Below, one piece after another: positions 1-8,236 of a stretch of DNA of 54,114 nucleotides. The stretch comes from Bradyrhizobium sp. (lineage in GTDB: Bacteria; Pseudomonadota; Alphaproteobacteria; Rhizobiales; Xanthobacteraceae). Positions within the stretch are counted from its first letter, which is position 1, and every line of letters starts with the position of its first letter. The stretch spans positions 1 through 54,114 of the forward strand of contig NZ_SSNA01000084.1 in the NCBI RefSeq assembly GCF_004799445.1, written 5' to 3'. Position numbers and translations under genes: made by a program. The notes beneath the pieces are model-generated. The model ran no database searches. It had not been told where the DNA came from and saw only the letters and a program-made list of their open reading frames with translations.

Positions 1-1125
1 GCCAGCAAAGAGATATGAACGCCCGCGGGCAAAGTAGGCCAAGGCGGATTTCGGATTGAGCCGGATCGCCTCATCGTAGTCGGCGATAGCGCGCTCGAAG
101 TCACCCTTGTAGCTGAAGACGTCACCTCGACCGACGAAGGCCTTGCCGGATTTTGGATCAAGCCGGATCGCCTCATTGTAGTCGGCGCTGGCGCGGTCGA
201 GGTCGCCCTTGGCGCGATAAGCGACACCTCGACCGTTGAAGGCGCTGGTATCTTCGGGATCGATCCGGATCGCCTCACTGTAGTCGGCGATGGCGCGGTC
301 GTTGTCGCCTTTGTCGCTGTAGGCGTAACCTCGATGGTTGAAGGCCTTGGCGCGTTTGGGATCGATCCGGATCGCCTCATTGTAGTCGGCAATGGCGCGG
401 TCGTTATCGCCCTTGTCGTGGTAGGCGCTGCCTCGATTGTCGAAGGCCATGGCAGATGTGGGATCGAGCCGGATCGCCTCACTGTAGTCGGCGATGGCAC
501 GGTCGTTGTCGCCCTTGTCGCTGAAGGCGATACCCCGACCGAGGAAGGCCTTGGCGTGTTTGGGATCGAGCCGGATCGCCTCATTGTAGTCGGCGATGGC
601 GCGGTCGTTGTTGCCCTTGTCGTGGTAGGCGCTACCTCGATTTTGGAAGGCCATGGCGAATTTGGGATCGAGCCGGATTGCCGCATTGTAGTCGGCGATG
701 GCGCGATCGTTGTCGCCCTTGTCGTTGAAGGCGTTACCTCGATTGGTGAAGGCCATGGCGAATTTTGGATCGATTCGGATCGCCTCATTGTAGTCGGCGA
801 TGGCGCGGTCGTTGTCGCCCTGTTCGTTATAAGCGGCACCGCGATTGTTGAAGGCCATGGCCAATTTGGGATCGAGCCGGATCGCCTCATTCAAGTCGGC
901 GATGGCGCGGTCGATGTCGCCCTGTTCGTGATAAGCGGCAGCTCGATTGCTATAGAAAGCCGCCAGATAGCGTCCTTTCCATTTCCCCGAATTGATGCTC
1001 TGCGAACAGTCAATGATCGCAGCCTCGGGGTCTCGCGGACTATCACAGTCGGCGGCGGCTGAATAATTCAGGAATATCATAGCGGCAAAAAGCGCGCTGC
1101 AAAATCTCCAATCCGCGGGGCTCAC
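1..1125 (-). CDS. secreted tetratricopeptide-repeat protein, 3' end outside window
   Basis: A minus-strand frame is open from a GTG at 1125 to the window edge (375 codons, C-terminus missing). The start has AAGGAG five to six bases upstream. Residues 1-25 form a signal peptide ending in SAAA before Asp-Cys. After about 45 linker residues come ten visible 34-residue TPR units, most containing GDNDRAIADYNEAIRLDP or a close variant. The repeats are also near-identical at DNA level with a 102-bp period. TPR arrays usually act as protein-binding scaffolds; here export to the periplasm is inferred from the signal peptide. The partner is unknown. The DNA repeat also keeps long antisense frames open, which are not genes. 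High confidence in TPR and export, none about specific function. Confidence 0.85.
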   Translation of the reverse strand, partial: MSPADWRFCSALFAAMIFLNYSAAADCDSPRDPEAAIIDCSQSINSGKWKGRYLAAFYSNRAAAYHEQGDIDRAIADLNEAIRLDPKLAMAFNNRGAAYNEQGDNDRAIADYNEAIRIDPKFAMAFTNRGNAFNDKGDNDRAIADYNAAIRLDPKFAMAFQNRGSAYHDKGNNDRAIADYNEAIRLDPKHAKAFLGRGIAFSDKGDNDRAIADYSEAIRLDPTSAMAFDNRGSAYHDKGDNDRAIADYNEAIRIDPKRAKAFNHRGYAYSDKGDNDRAIADYSEAIRIDPEDTSAFNGRGVAYRAKGDLDRASADYNEAIRLDPKSGKAFVGRGDVFSYKGDFERAIADYDEAIRLNPKSALAYFARGRSYLFAG

Positions 1126-1349
1126 GCAATCTCCTTGAGCGAACTTTGGTATCCTGAATATGTATCCGCATTTGCTGTTCTGGTTCACATTCGACTGGAC
1201 AGGATCACTTACCAAGATGTTCTGCTGAGGGTACATAACTTGGCACTAATGAAAGAGGCCGCCTCATGCCGGCTGTGTAAAAAACGCGGATTGAGGTTGG
1301 CAGGCGTAGCAGTTGCCGCGGGGGAAGCAGGTTCGAAATGAAAGAGCCA
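1126..1349. other. intergenic region without recognised gene
   Basis: The gap between the TPR gene and the first copy of the short palindromic repeat. A 68-codon plus-strand frame crosses it but has no convincing ribosome-binding site or recognisable domain. It probably holds the promoter of the TPR gene. Confidence 0.4.
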
Positions 1350-1427
1350 AGTAGCCCGCATGCGCGCAGCGACATGCGGCAACCATAGCCAGACCCCGGA
1401 TATCGCTTCGCTCATCCGGACCTACGC
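1350..1427. repeat. palindromic intergenic repeat, family A copy 1
   Basis: About 78 bp starting AGTAGCCCGCATG and continuing through a CCCCGGATATCGCTTCGC core. It is nearly identical to the copy at 2573-2650 and in the same orientation. It lies immediately downstream of the NHL gene stop codon. Confidence 0.8.
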
Positions 1428-1432
1428 TCGCC

Positions 1433-2509
1433 TTATTCGGTGACGGGGCGAAGGATCAGCTTCTGTACCCGCCAATTGGCCGTTTCGGCGGCATAGATCA
1501 AATTTTCCGACGGGCACGCGAGCCCATGGGCACCGGAGAATTCCTTCAACTCGCGTCCGGATTTGCCGATCACCCCCAGCACCTTGCCGTCGAGCGCGAC
1601 CTTGAAGATGCGTCCCGGGAAGGTCGTTTCGCCGACGAACATCACCTGGTTGGGTCCCGGCGTGATGCAGATCGAATTGGGCGCACCGATCACCTGGGTG
1701 AGGCGGTCGCCGGTCGGCGTGGCGCCGTAGACGGCGCGCGTGGTCGTATCCGGCGGCGCCGTGATCGCGAACATCCGCAGGAACTTGCCGTCGGTATCAA
1801 ACACCTGGATGCGGTGGTTGGTGCGGTCGCCCACATAGACGTTGTCGTTGTTGTCGATTGCGATGGCGTGAGGCAAGTGGAACTGGCCCGGCTCGGTGCC
1901 CGGCTCGCCCCATGACTTCACCCATTTGCCATGCATGTCGTACTTGGCGACCCGCGAATTGATATAGCCGTCGCTGATGTAGGTGTTGCCCTTGGAGTCC
2001 CAGGCGACATCGGTCGGCTCGCGGAACAGGCCGTCGACCGGCGGCAGCGGTGGATTGAGGTGTTCCCACGGCCTGGTTTCGGCCTCGGCGGATTCTTTGC
2101 GACGGCCGAACACCCACTGTACGCGGCCGGCTGGATTAAACTTGACGATCATGTCCGAGCCCTTGTCGATTGCCCATATGTTGTCGTCTTTGTCGATGCG
2201 CACGCTGTGGGCGAAGGCCCAGGCGTAGAGGCCCTTGCCGATCTCGCGGACGAAATCGCCCTCCTCCGTGAATTCGAGAAGCTGCGCGGCGGTCGGCGCA
2301 TAGGCCGGACCGCTGGCGCTGTTCGAGCGCGTGAACACGAAGACGTGGCCCTTGGAGTTCACGGCCACTCCGGGCACCTCGCCAAAATTCATGCCGTCCG
2401 GCAGCTTCGGGAAATCCGCCACGGAATCGAAGGGGATACGCGGAACGCTCTGCTGGGCGAGACACGGCGTTGCCATCAGCACCAAGCCTGCGATCAATAG
2501 CGCTTTCAT
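1433..2509 (-). CDS. secreted NHL-repeat six-bladed beta-propeller protein
   Basis: Predicted 358-residue exported protein. The chosen ATG at 2509 follows GGGAGGAG and opens with a signal peptide (MKALLIAGLVLMATPCLA); a ten-codon upstream extension lacks such a site. The mature part has repeated blade segments such as PTDVAWDSKGNTYISDGY, LPHAIAIDNNDNVYVGDR and NHRIQVFD, which are NHL-repeat signatures. The layout resembles the lyase-like propellers related to peptidylglycine alpha-amidating enzymes, but no specific catalytic assignment is made. It is a single-gene unit bracketed by two direct copies of a short palindromic repeat (1350-1427 and 2573-2650), so the gene with its flanks looks like a cassette. 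Confidence 0.85.
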   Translation of the reverse strand: MKALLIAGLVLMATPCLAQQSVPRIPFDSVADFPKLPDGMNFGEVPGVAVNSKGHVFVFTRSNSASGPAYAPTAAQLLEFTEEGDFVREIGKGLYAWAFAHSVRIDKDDNIWAIDKGSDMIVKFNPAGRVQWVFGRRKESAEAETRPWEHLNPPLPPVDGLFREPTDVAWDSKGNTYISDGYINSRVAKYDMHGKWVKSWGEPGTEPGQFHLPHAIAIDNNDNVYVGDRTNHRIQVFDTDGKFLRMFAITAPPDTTTRAVYGATPTGDRLTQVIGAPNSICITPGPNQVMFVGETTFPGRIFKVALDGKVLGVIGKSGRELKEFSGAHGLACPSENLIYAAETANWRVQKLILRPVTE

Positions 2510-2572
2510 GGAAACTCCTCCCTGTTTTCGATCGGGCACGCGGCCTAGCTTTCTACTCTATCACAACAGCCA

Positions 2573-2650
2573 AGTAGCCCGCATGAGCGCAGCGACATGC
2601 GGGAACCATAGCCAGACCCCGGATATCGCTTCGCTCATCCGGGCTACGCT
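2573..2650. repeat. palindromic intergenic repeat, family A copy 2
   Basis: Second copy of the element at 1350-1427, same orientation, with outer arms GTAGCCC and GGGCTAC. It lies just upstream of the NHL gene start. Confidence 0.8.
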
Positions 2651-2682
2651 CGCTCATTTCGAGGCTGCGATTCAGTTTAACC

Positions 2683-2818
2683 GTCATTGCGAGCCAACGG
2701 GTCGCACGAACGTGCGCCCGTTGACAAGCTCCGCGAAGCAATCCATGGAGCTAAGGATGGATTGCTTCGTCGCTGCGCTCCCTTGCGCAAACGCTTCGCG
2801 TTTGCCGCAGGCAATGAC
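2683..2818. repeat. dispersed repeat, family B copy 1 (GTCATTGC...GCAATGAC)
   Basis: About 136 bp bounded by GTCATTGC and GCAATGAC, with internal GAAGCAATCCATGG and GGATTGCTTCG arms. A related copy lies at 26113-26255. It ends six bases before the purD stop codon and may serve as a 3' end structure for purD. Confidence 0.8.
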
Positions 2819-2824
2819 GGAAAA

Positions 2825-4114
2825 TCAGCTTGTTGGCGGCTCCCGCTCCCGCTCCACCGCCTGCCAGCCGATATCGCGGCGACAAAAACCTTCCGGCCAG
2901 CGAATCCGGTCGACCGCCGCATAAGCGCGCGCCTGCGCTTCCGCGACGGTCTTGCCCGACGCGCAGACGTTCAGCACACGACCGCCATTGGCAAGAATGT
3001 TGCCGTCCTTCGCGACCGTGCCGGCGTGGAAGATTTCGACGCCCTCGACCTTGCCGGCCTCATCGAGCCCCTCGATGCGGCTGCCCCTGGCGTAGTCGCC
3101 GGGATAGCCCTTCGCCGCCATCACCACCGTCAGCGCGGGTTCTACGAACCAGCGCAGATCGAAATTCTTCAACTGGCCGTCGCAGGACGCCAGCATGGCG
3201 GGCACGATGTCCGACATCATCCGCAGCATCAGCACCTGGCATTCGGGATCGCCGAAACGGACATTGTATTCGAACAGTTTTGGCCCGTGCTCGGTCAGCA
3301 TGACGCCGGCGTAGAGCACGCCGCGAAACGGCGTGCCGCGCGCCTTCATGCCGGCGACGGTCGGCAAGATGATCTTCGCCATGATCTCGGCGTGAATGTC
3401 GGGAGTCACGAACGGCGTCGGCGAGTAGGCGCCCATGCCGCCGGTGTTCGGCCCCTGGTCATGATCGAACACCCGCTTGTGGTCCTGCGCCGAAGCCAGT
3501 GCGATCGCGGTCTCGCCGTCGGACAGTGCAAAGAAGCTGATCTCGCGGCCGGCGAGATATTCCTCGATCACCACCTCCGCACCGGCCTGGCCGAACGCAC
3601 CATCGAACATCATGGCGATGGCGGCTTCCGCCTCGGCAAGGGTCATGGCGACCACCACGCCCTTGCCCGCCGCCAGGCCGTCGGCCTTGACCACGATCGG
3701 CGCGCCCTGCTTGCGAACATAGGCCCGCGCGTCGGCCGCATTGGTAAAACGGCCATAGGCGCCGGTCGGGATGCCGAATTCGGTACAGAGCGCCTTGGTG
3801 AATCCCTTGGAGCCTTCAAGCCGCGCCGCCTGTTGGCTCGGGCCGAAGGCCTTGATGCCGGCAGAAGCGAGATCGTCGACGATCCCGGCGGCGAGCGGCG
3901 TTTCCGGACCGACCACGACAAGCTCGACCGCGTTCTCTCGGCAAAAATCGATCACCGCGGCATGGTCGGCGATGTCGAGCGCCACGCATTCGGCTTCCCG
4001 CGCGATACCGGCATTGCCCGGCGCGCACCACAGTTTGGTCAGCAGCGGAGACGCCGCGATCTTCCACGCTAAAGCGTGTTCGCGGCCGCCGGAACCGAGC
4101 AGAAGAATGTGCAT
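2825..4114 (-). CDS. purD: phosphoribosylamine-glycine ligase (GAR synthetase)
   Basis: Cytoplasmic ATP-grasp enzyme of purine biosynthesis that joins glycine to 5-phosphoribosylamine to give GAR. The frame could extend to 4261, but the conserved N-terminus [19 protein letters not shown] begins at the ATG at 4114, giving 429 residues, the usual family length. Visible motifs are GSGGREHA (residues 8-15), GNAGI near 34, and the ATP-grasp segment [16 protein letters not shown] (141-156). Further on are the family's SPTPFVT and FGDPECQ segments. It stands alone on the minus strand between two dispersed palindromic repeats. Confidence 0.97.
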   Translation of the reverse strand: MHILLLGSGGREHALAWKIAASPLLTKLWCAPGNAGIAREAECVALDIADHAAVIDFCRENAVELVVVGPETPLAAGIVDDLASAGIKAFGPSQQAARLEGSKGFTKALCTEFGIPTGAYGRFTNAADARAYVRKQGAPIVVKADGLAAGKGVVVAMTLAEAEAAIAMMFDGAFGQAGAEVVIEEYLAGREISFFALSDGETAIALASAQDHKRVFDHDQGPNTGGMGAYSPTPFVTPDIHAEIMAKIILPTVAGMKARGTPFRGVLYAGVMLTEHGPKLFEYNVRFGDPECQVLMLRMMSDIVPAMLASCDGQLKNFDLRWFVEPALTVVMAAKGYPGDYARGSRIEGLDEAGKVEGVEIFHAGTVAKDGNILANGGRVLNVCASGKTVAEAQARAYAAVDRIRWPEGFCRRDIGWQAVEREREPPTS

Positions 4115-4198
4115 GGAATGCAGCCAGAGCGAGGGTTGGGACGAATTTCGGTCGCACGAATCTCCCTCCGCCTGCAAGAGGTAAGCTGACCAAACGCC

Positions 4199-4394
4199 GT
4201 CATTCCGGGCGACGCGCAACCGAACTCGGGTTTGCCCGAGTTCGGCAATATCGTTGTCCAAGTCGGCAATAGCCGACTTGGATGCGCGCCGATCCGGAAT
4301 CTCGAGGTTGCCTTGCGCGGGTACTCGGCCTGAGATTCTCCGATGTGCAATTGCACATCGTAGTTCGCTCGCGCTGCGAGCGCCCCGGAATGAC
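4199..4394. repeat. dispersed repeat with three internal perfect hairpins
   Basis: Bounded by inverted ends GTCATTCCGGGCG (4199-4211) and CGCCCCGGAATGAC (4381-4394). Inside are three separate hairpins: arms 4221-4230/4235-4244, arms 4259-4267/4272-4280, and an uninterrupted 20-bp palindrome at 4341-4360. It sits between purD and the regulator gene, six bases from the regulator stop codon. Confidence 0.8.
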
Positions 4395-4399
4395 GGCGA

Positions 4400-4705
4400 T
4401 TAGTCGCCGCTCCCCGAGGCCGCGATGATCTCCTGCAGGGTCGCGACATGGCGGGCGAATGCGCCGCGCCCGACCGCCGTGGCGGTCACCGTGGTCTGCG
4501 GCCGCTTGCCGACAAAAGCCTTGTCGACCCCGACATAGCCGGCTTTCGACAGCGTCTCGATATGGGCGCCGAGATTGCCGTCGGTGGCGCCGGTCAGTTT
4601 TTTCAGCCGGGAGAACTCCAGTCCCGCACCGGCCGGCAGCGCGTTCAGCGCCGCCATGATCTTCAGCCGCAGCGGCTGGTGGATGATGTCGTCGAGCTCG
4701 GCCAT
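4400..4705 (-). CDS. winged-helix transcriptional regulator (HTH_34-like)
   Basis: A 101-residue single-domain DNA-binding protein. The pattern LRLKIMAALNALP...FSRLKKLTGATDGNLGAHIETL is a winged helix with its recognition helix around TDGNLGAHIETLSKAGYV; the wing follows with KRPQTTVTAT. The family (MarR/ArsR-like HTH_34) usually acts as small homodimeric repressors. Its ATG at 4705 lies just after the membrane-protein stop at 4709-4711, so it is the last gene of a three-gene operon. It is the natural candidate to bind the palindromes at 6290-6314 ahead of the operon (inference). Confidence 0.85.
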   Translation of the reverse strand: MAELDDIIHQPLRLKIMAALNALPAGAGLEFSRLKKLTGATDGNLGAHIETLSKAGYVGVDKAFVGKRPQTTVTATAVGRGAFARHVATLQEIIAASGSGD

Positions 4706-4708
4706 CGG

Positions 4709-5269
4709 TCAGCTCCGGCGCATCCAGAGGCCGCCCAGGATCAGCCCGCCGCCGTTGACGGCGGCCATCCACAACAGAAAGGCGGCGCCGGTGACGAAGA
4801 AATAGCCGATCAGCGTCAGCACAGTGATGCCAAGTCCGATGGCGATAAAGGCGCGACCGAACCACAAGCCGGCCAGGCAGTAGAGAAACATGAAGTAGAT
4901 CGGCCAGAACGCTCCCATCTCGCGCGGCCCGAAATGGCCGAACACCGTGCTGCACAGCAAGCCAAAGGCGAAGAACAGCAGGAAGGCTATCGCCATCCGA
5001 ACGTCGAAGCCGGGGCCACCGGCTCCGGGAAACTGGAACACGCTCACGACAATCGACCCCACCGCGCCGATCGCATTGACGCCGATCCAGATGTAGCTGC
5101 CGAAATGCGGCCAGGCGAAAGTCGCGAGGTTGCCGGCCAACACCAGGACGCCCCACAGGATCATCATCAGGCTGGCAATATCGTAGGTCCGCGACTGCCG
5201 GACCCGTTCGACAATCCGCTCGATGTCACTCAATGCCTGCGCGGCATCCCGGGGATCGATGCCGGTCAT
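4709..5269 (-). CDS. small integral membrane protein of a hydrolase-regulator operon
   Basis: 186 residues. A soluble N-terminus of about 35 residues (IDPRDAAQALSDIERIVERVRQS) is followed by about five hydrophobic spans, for example IASLMMILWGVLVLAGNLATF and AIAFLLFFAFGLLCSTVFGHF. No catalytic motif was recognised. The ATG overlaps the hydrolase stop codon by four bases (ATGA at 5266-5269), and the regulator follows after three bases, so the three are translationally linked. Membrane proteins in this position next to HTH_34 regulators are common, but their role is not known to me. Confidence 0.8.
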   Translation of the reverse strand: MTGIDPRDAAQALSDIERIVERVRQSRTYDIASLMMILWGVLVLAGNLATFAWPHFGSYIWIGVNAIGAVGSIVVSVFQFPGAGGPGFDVRMAIAFLLFFAFGLLCSTVFGHFGPREMGAFWPIYFMFLYCLAGLWFGRAFIAIGLGITVLTLIGYFFVTGAAFLLWMAAVNGGGLILGGLWMRRS

Positions 5270-6267
5270 GATCCGGCTCCCGCCTTGGCGACGTTCTCCG
5301 CAACTGCGGCGACGGCGCGCGGGTTGCCGACAATGCCCATGTGGTCGACGCCGTCGATCAGCTTGACTTCGACCGACGGCGCGACCGCGTGCACGGCGTC
5401 GGCATATTTGTCCGCGATCATCAATTCGTCATCGGCGCCCGAGATCAGCGCGAGCGGCATGGTCGCGGCGGCGAAATCGGCCTGGTAGCCGCGGGTGGCA
5501 AAATTGCGCATCAAGCGGTACGAATAGGTCGGGGCGAGGATCCGTTCGGAATTCGGCGGCACCGCGAAGGCCAGCGTCGGCAGCGCCTCGCAGCATTCGA
5601 TGCCGAGCCGGTGCAGGGCCGCCAGCGCCAGGAAGCGCGGAATGTCGGGGCTGGCCCAGCCGCCGGAACCCGGCCGGTTGGTCGGCGCATCGTAGCCGAG
5701 ATAGGGCGCGAGCAGCACGGTGCGCGTAAACAGCTTCTGGATCGGCGAACTCGCCACCCGAAGCGCAAAGCCGCCGCCCGCGGAGTGACCAAGCAGCGTC
5801 AGTGGCTGGCTGGGTGCGGTCTTGCGCACGACGGCGACGAGATCCTCGAGATCGTTTTCGAGCTGGCCGAGATAGCCGATGTCGCCACGCGTGCCGGAGC
5901 CACCATGCCCACGAATGTCGGGCGCGTAGGTTTCGACGCCCCGCGCCGCCAAAGCGTCGGCCAAGGCGTGGACGGCGATGCTTGATCCCGACGAGCCGTG
6001 CACGAGAATGGCGATCTTGTCGCTCGCCGGTCCCCGCGCTGGATAATGCCGGTACGCCAGATTGGTGCCGTCGCGGGCGAAAAAGCGCTCGAGGTCCGGC
6101 ATGCTGGAGCGATCAACGGCGCGAGCCGCCTGCGAGACCGAGGACAATTCGGGCAGGCGAGCCAGCGGCGTCGCCAGCATCGCGGCGAGCACAAGGGTTG
6201 CCAGGCCCAGGAGGCTCAAGCCCCCTCGCAGCAGTCTCAGCGGGAACCAAACCATCCATTTCAGCAT
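5266..6267 (-). CDS. membrane-anchored alpha/beta hydrolase
   Basis: 333 residues starting at an ATG with GGAGG eight bases upstream. An N-terminal hydrophobic segment ([20 protein letters not shown]) anchors or exports the protein. The serine-hydrolase core shows the oxyanion strand [10 protein letters not shown], the nucleophile elbow LLGHSAGGG, an acid near SGADDELM and a C-terminal GVDHMGIVG histidine. It is probably a lysophospholipase- or esterase-like enzyme; the substrate cannot be read from the sequence. It is the first gene of the hydrolase-membrane protein-regulator operon, with a palindromic operator candidate 23 bases upstream. Confidence 0.88.
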   Translation of the reverse strand: MLKWMVWFPLRLLRGGLSLLGLATLVLAAMLATPLARLPELSSVSQAARAVDRSSMPDLERFFARDGTNLAYRHYPARGPASDKIAILVHGSSGSSIAVHALADALAARGVETYAPDIRGHGGSGTRGDIGYLGQLENDLEDLVAVVRKTAPSQPLTLLGHSAGGGFALRVASSPIQKLFTRTVLLAPYLGYDAPTNRPGSGGWASPDIPRFLALAALHRLGIECCEALPTLAFAVPPNSERILAPTYSYRLMRNFATRGYQADFAAATMPLALISGADDELMIADKYADAVHAVAPSVEVKLIDGVDHMGIVGNPRAVAAVAENVAKAGAGS

Positions 6268-6289
6268 GATCTTGCCTCCGAATTTACTA

Positions 6290-6314
6290 TTACAGATTAC
6301 TCTGTAAAACAGAG
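6290..6314. promoter_or_regulatory. overlapping palindromes, candidate operator
   Basis: Two overlapping inverted repeats lie upstream of the hydrolase operon: TTACAGA-N4-TCTGTAA (6290-6307) and CTCTGT-N3-ACAGAG (6300-6314). The stretch is AT-rich against a GC-rich background and sits between the divergent hydrolase operon and xseA. It is a plausible binding site for the operon's own winged-helix regulator (inference). Confidence 0.55.
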
Positions 6315-6396
6315 CAATTGGAAATGCAAGGTCTGGATTGGCGGTTGGATACGAAAATCCCTAACTTGGGCGCCTACCCGAAAGAGCCGAATCGAG

Positions 6397-8010
6397 ATGC
6401 CCCCAGCGGAAACCCTGATCAACGCGCCGGAATTCACGGTGTCCGAGCTGTCTTCCGCCCTGAAGCGGACGGTGGAGGATGCCTACGGCCATGTCCGGGT
6501 GCGCGGCGAAATCACCGGCTTCCGCGGGCCGCACTCCTCCGGGCACTGCTATTTCGCGCTCAAGGACGAGGGCGCCAAGATCGAGGCGGTGATCTGGAAG
6601 GGCGTCCACGGCCGGATGCGCTTCAAGCCGCAGGAAGGCCTTGAGGTCATCGCCACCGGCAAGCTCACGACCTATCCCGGCTCGTCGAAATACCAGATCG
6701 TCATTGAAGCGCTGGAGCCCGCCGGGATCGGCGCGCTGATGGCGCTGATGGAAGAGCGCAAACGCAAGCTCGGCGCCGAAGGGCTGTTCGACGAGGCACG
6801 CAAGCAACTGCTGCCATGGCTGCCGGAGGTGATCGGCGTCGTCACCTCGCCGACCGGGGCGGTGATCCGCGACATCCTGCATCGGCTGCAAGACCGCTTT
6901 CCGCGCCGTGTGCTGGTGTGGCCGGTGCGGGTCCAGGGCGAAGGCTCGGCCGAACAGATCGCAGCGGCGATCCGCGGCTTCAACGCGCTGCCGGAAGAAG
7001 GCCCGATCCCGCGACCCGATCTTCTGATCGTCGCACGCGGCGGCGGCTCGCTGGAAGACCTCTGGTCGTTCAACGAGGAAATCGTGGTCCGCGCCGCCGC
7101 CGAAAGCATGATCCCGCTGATCTCGGCGGTCGGCCACGAGACCGACATCACGCTGATCGATTTTGCCGCCGACAAACGCGCGCCGACGCCGACCGCCGCC
7201 GCGGAAATGGCGGTCCCGGTGCGTAGCGAGCTGTTCGTCGAGGTCGCCAGCCTGGCGCGGCGGACCATGCTGTGCTGGCAGCGCGGCCATGAATCCCGCC
7301 GCAACGAGTTGCGCGCCGCCGTGCGCGCGCTGCCCGCCGCCGGCGAACTCCTGGCGATCCCGCGGCAGCGGCTGGATGGCGCCACCGCCGCCCTGCCCCG
7401 CGGCCTGAAGGCCAATACCCACGCCCATTTCCGCCGCTTCGCGGGCGTCAGCGCCCGATTAACAATGCGGGTGCTGCGCGCGCAGTTGGCGCAGGCCCAG
7501 CACCGGCTGACCGCCTCCGGCGAACGGATGGCGCATTCGGCGCGAAGCCTGTTGCGAAATCGCCGGGATCGCTTTGCTGGACTGGCGATCCGGCTGAAGG
7601 CCTCGAAGCTCTCCAACGCGCAGGCGCAGCGCCAGATCATCGCGCGCGACCGTGAACGCACGCTTCGATTGGCCGAGCGGGCGCGCCGCGCGCTCGCCAC
7701 CTCGACCCAGCGGCTGGCCGCGCGAGTCGCCCATAGCGGTCAATTGCTCGGCGCGCTGTCGTATCGCGGCGTACTGGCGCGCGGTTTTGCCCTGGTGCGC
7801 GACGCCGAGGGCCACGCGGTGCACGCCGCAGCCGGCATCGGCCCCGGGGTGCGGCTCAGCCTGGAATTCGCCGACGGACGGGTTGGAGCGACCGCAGATA
7901 GCGATCGGCCGGCGGCGACGGCAATGTCAGCAAAGCCGGCTGCCGGCGAGCCGAAGCCGGCCGCGCCCAAGCGCGTCGCCAAACCGGTCGGCCAGGGAAG
8001 CTTGTTCTAG
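6397..8010 (+). CDS. xseA: exodeoxyribonuclease VII large subunit
   Basis: 537 residues from the ATG at 6397. The open frame runs further upstream, but conserved sequence begins at [31 protein letters not shown]. The N-terminal OB fold (about 10-110) binds single-stranded DNA. The catalytic region carries [29 protein letters not shown] and [28 protein letters not shown], all hallmark ExoVII motifs, followed by a long Arg-rich helical segment. With XseB (not in the window) it degrades single-stranded DNA from both ends. The last residues are GQGSLF, which resembles a sliding-clamp-binding peptide. Confidence 0.96.
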   Translation: MPPAETLINAPEFTVSELSSALKRTVEDAYGHVRVRGEITGFRGPHSSGHCYFALKDEGAKIEAVIWKGVHGRMRFKPQEGLEVIATGKLTTYPGSSKYQIVIEALEPAGIGALMALMEERKRKLGAEGLFDEARKQLLPWLPEVIGVVTSPTGAVIRDILHRLQDRFPRRVLVWPVRVQGEGSAEQIAAAIRGFNALPEEGPIPRPDLLIVARGGGSLEDLWSFNEEIVVRAAAESMIPLISAVGHETDITLIDFAADKRAPTPTAAAEMAVPVRSELFVEVASLARRTMLCWQRGHESRRNELRAAVRALPAAGELLAIPRQRLDGATAALPRGLKANTHAHFRRFAGVSARLTMRVLRAQLAQAQHRLTASGERMAHSARSLLRNRRDRFAGLAIRLKASKLSNAQAQRQIIARDRERTLRLAERARRALATSTQRLAARVAHSGQLLGALSYRGVLARGFALVRDAEGHAVHAAAGIGPGVRLSLEFADGRVGATADSDRPAATAMSAKPAAGEPKPAAPKRVAKPVGQGSLF

Positions 8011-8021
8011 GCTACTTCTTC

Positions 8022-8215
8022 ACCCTCCCCTGGAGGGGGAGGGTCGGCGCGCATCGCGCGAAGCAAGATGCGCGACGGGGTGGGGTGATCCATCCGCGAG
8101 CGAGACGCTGACACACCGACGAGGACGAGAGACCTTCACCCCACCCCGCCGCTCATTGCATTCGCGTCGACCCAGAGAGCGAGCTTCGCTCGTCTCGCCC
8201 CCTCCAGGGGAGGGT
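8022..8215. repeat. dispersed repeat with perfect 18-bp inverted ends
   Basis: The left arm ACCCTCCCCTGGAGGGGG (8022-8039) is the exact reverse complement of the right arm (8198-8215). Internal segments include GGGGTGGGGTG and its near-complement CACCCCACCCC. It starts 12 bases after the xseA stop and lies between convergent genes. Confidence 0.8.
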
Positions 8216-8236
8216 AAGTGGCTGCATTCGGGCTCT

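Noticed and set aside
334..1062. 242-codon plus-strand ORF with repeats
   Set aside because: It is the antisense reading of the TPR repeats; the GVV/GDGAVVVAL pattern follows from the repeat DNA.
1135..1341. 68-codon plus-strand ORF
   Set aside because: No ribosome-binding site, no known domain and it runs towards repeat sequence.
2687..4072. 461-codon plus-strand ORF
   Set aside because: Antisense to purD; it starts inside a dispersed repeat and has no conserved motif.
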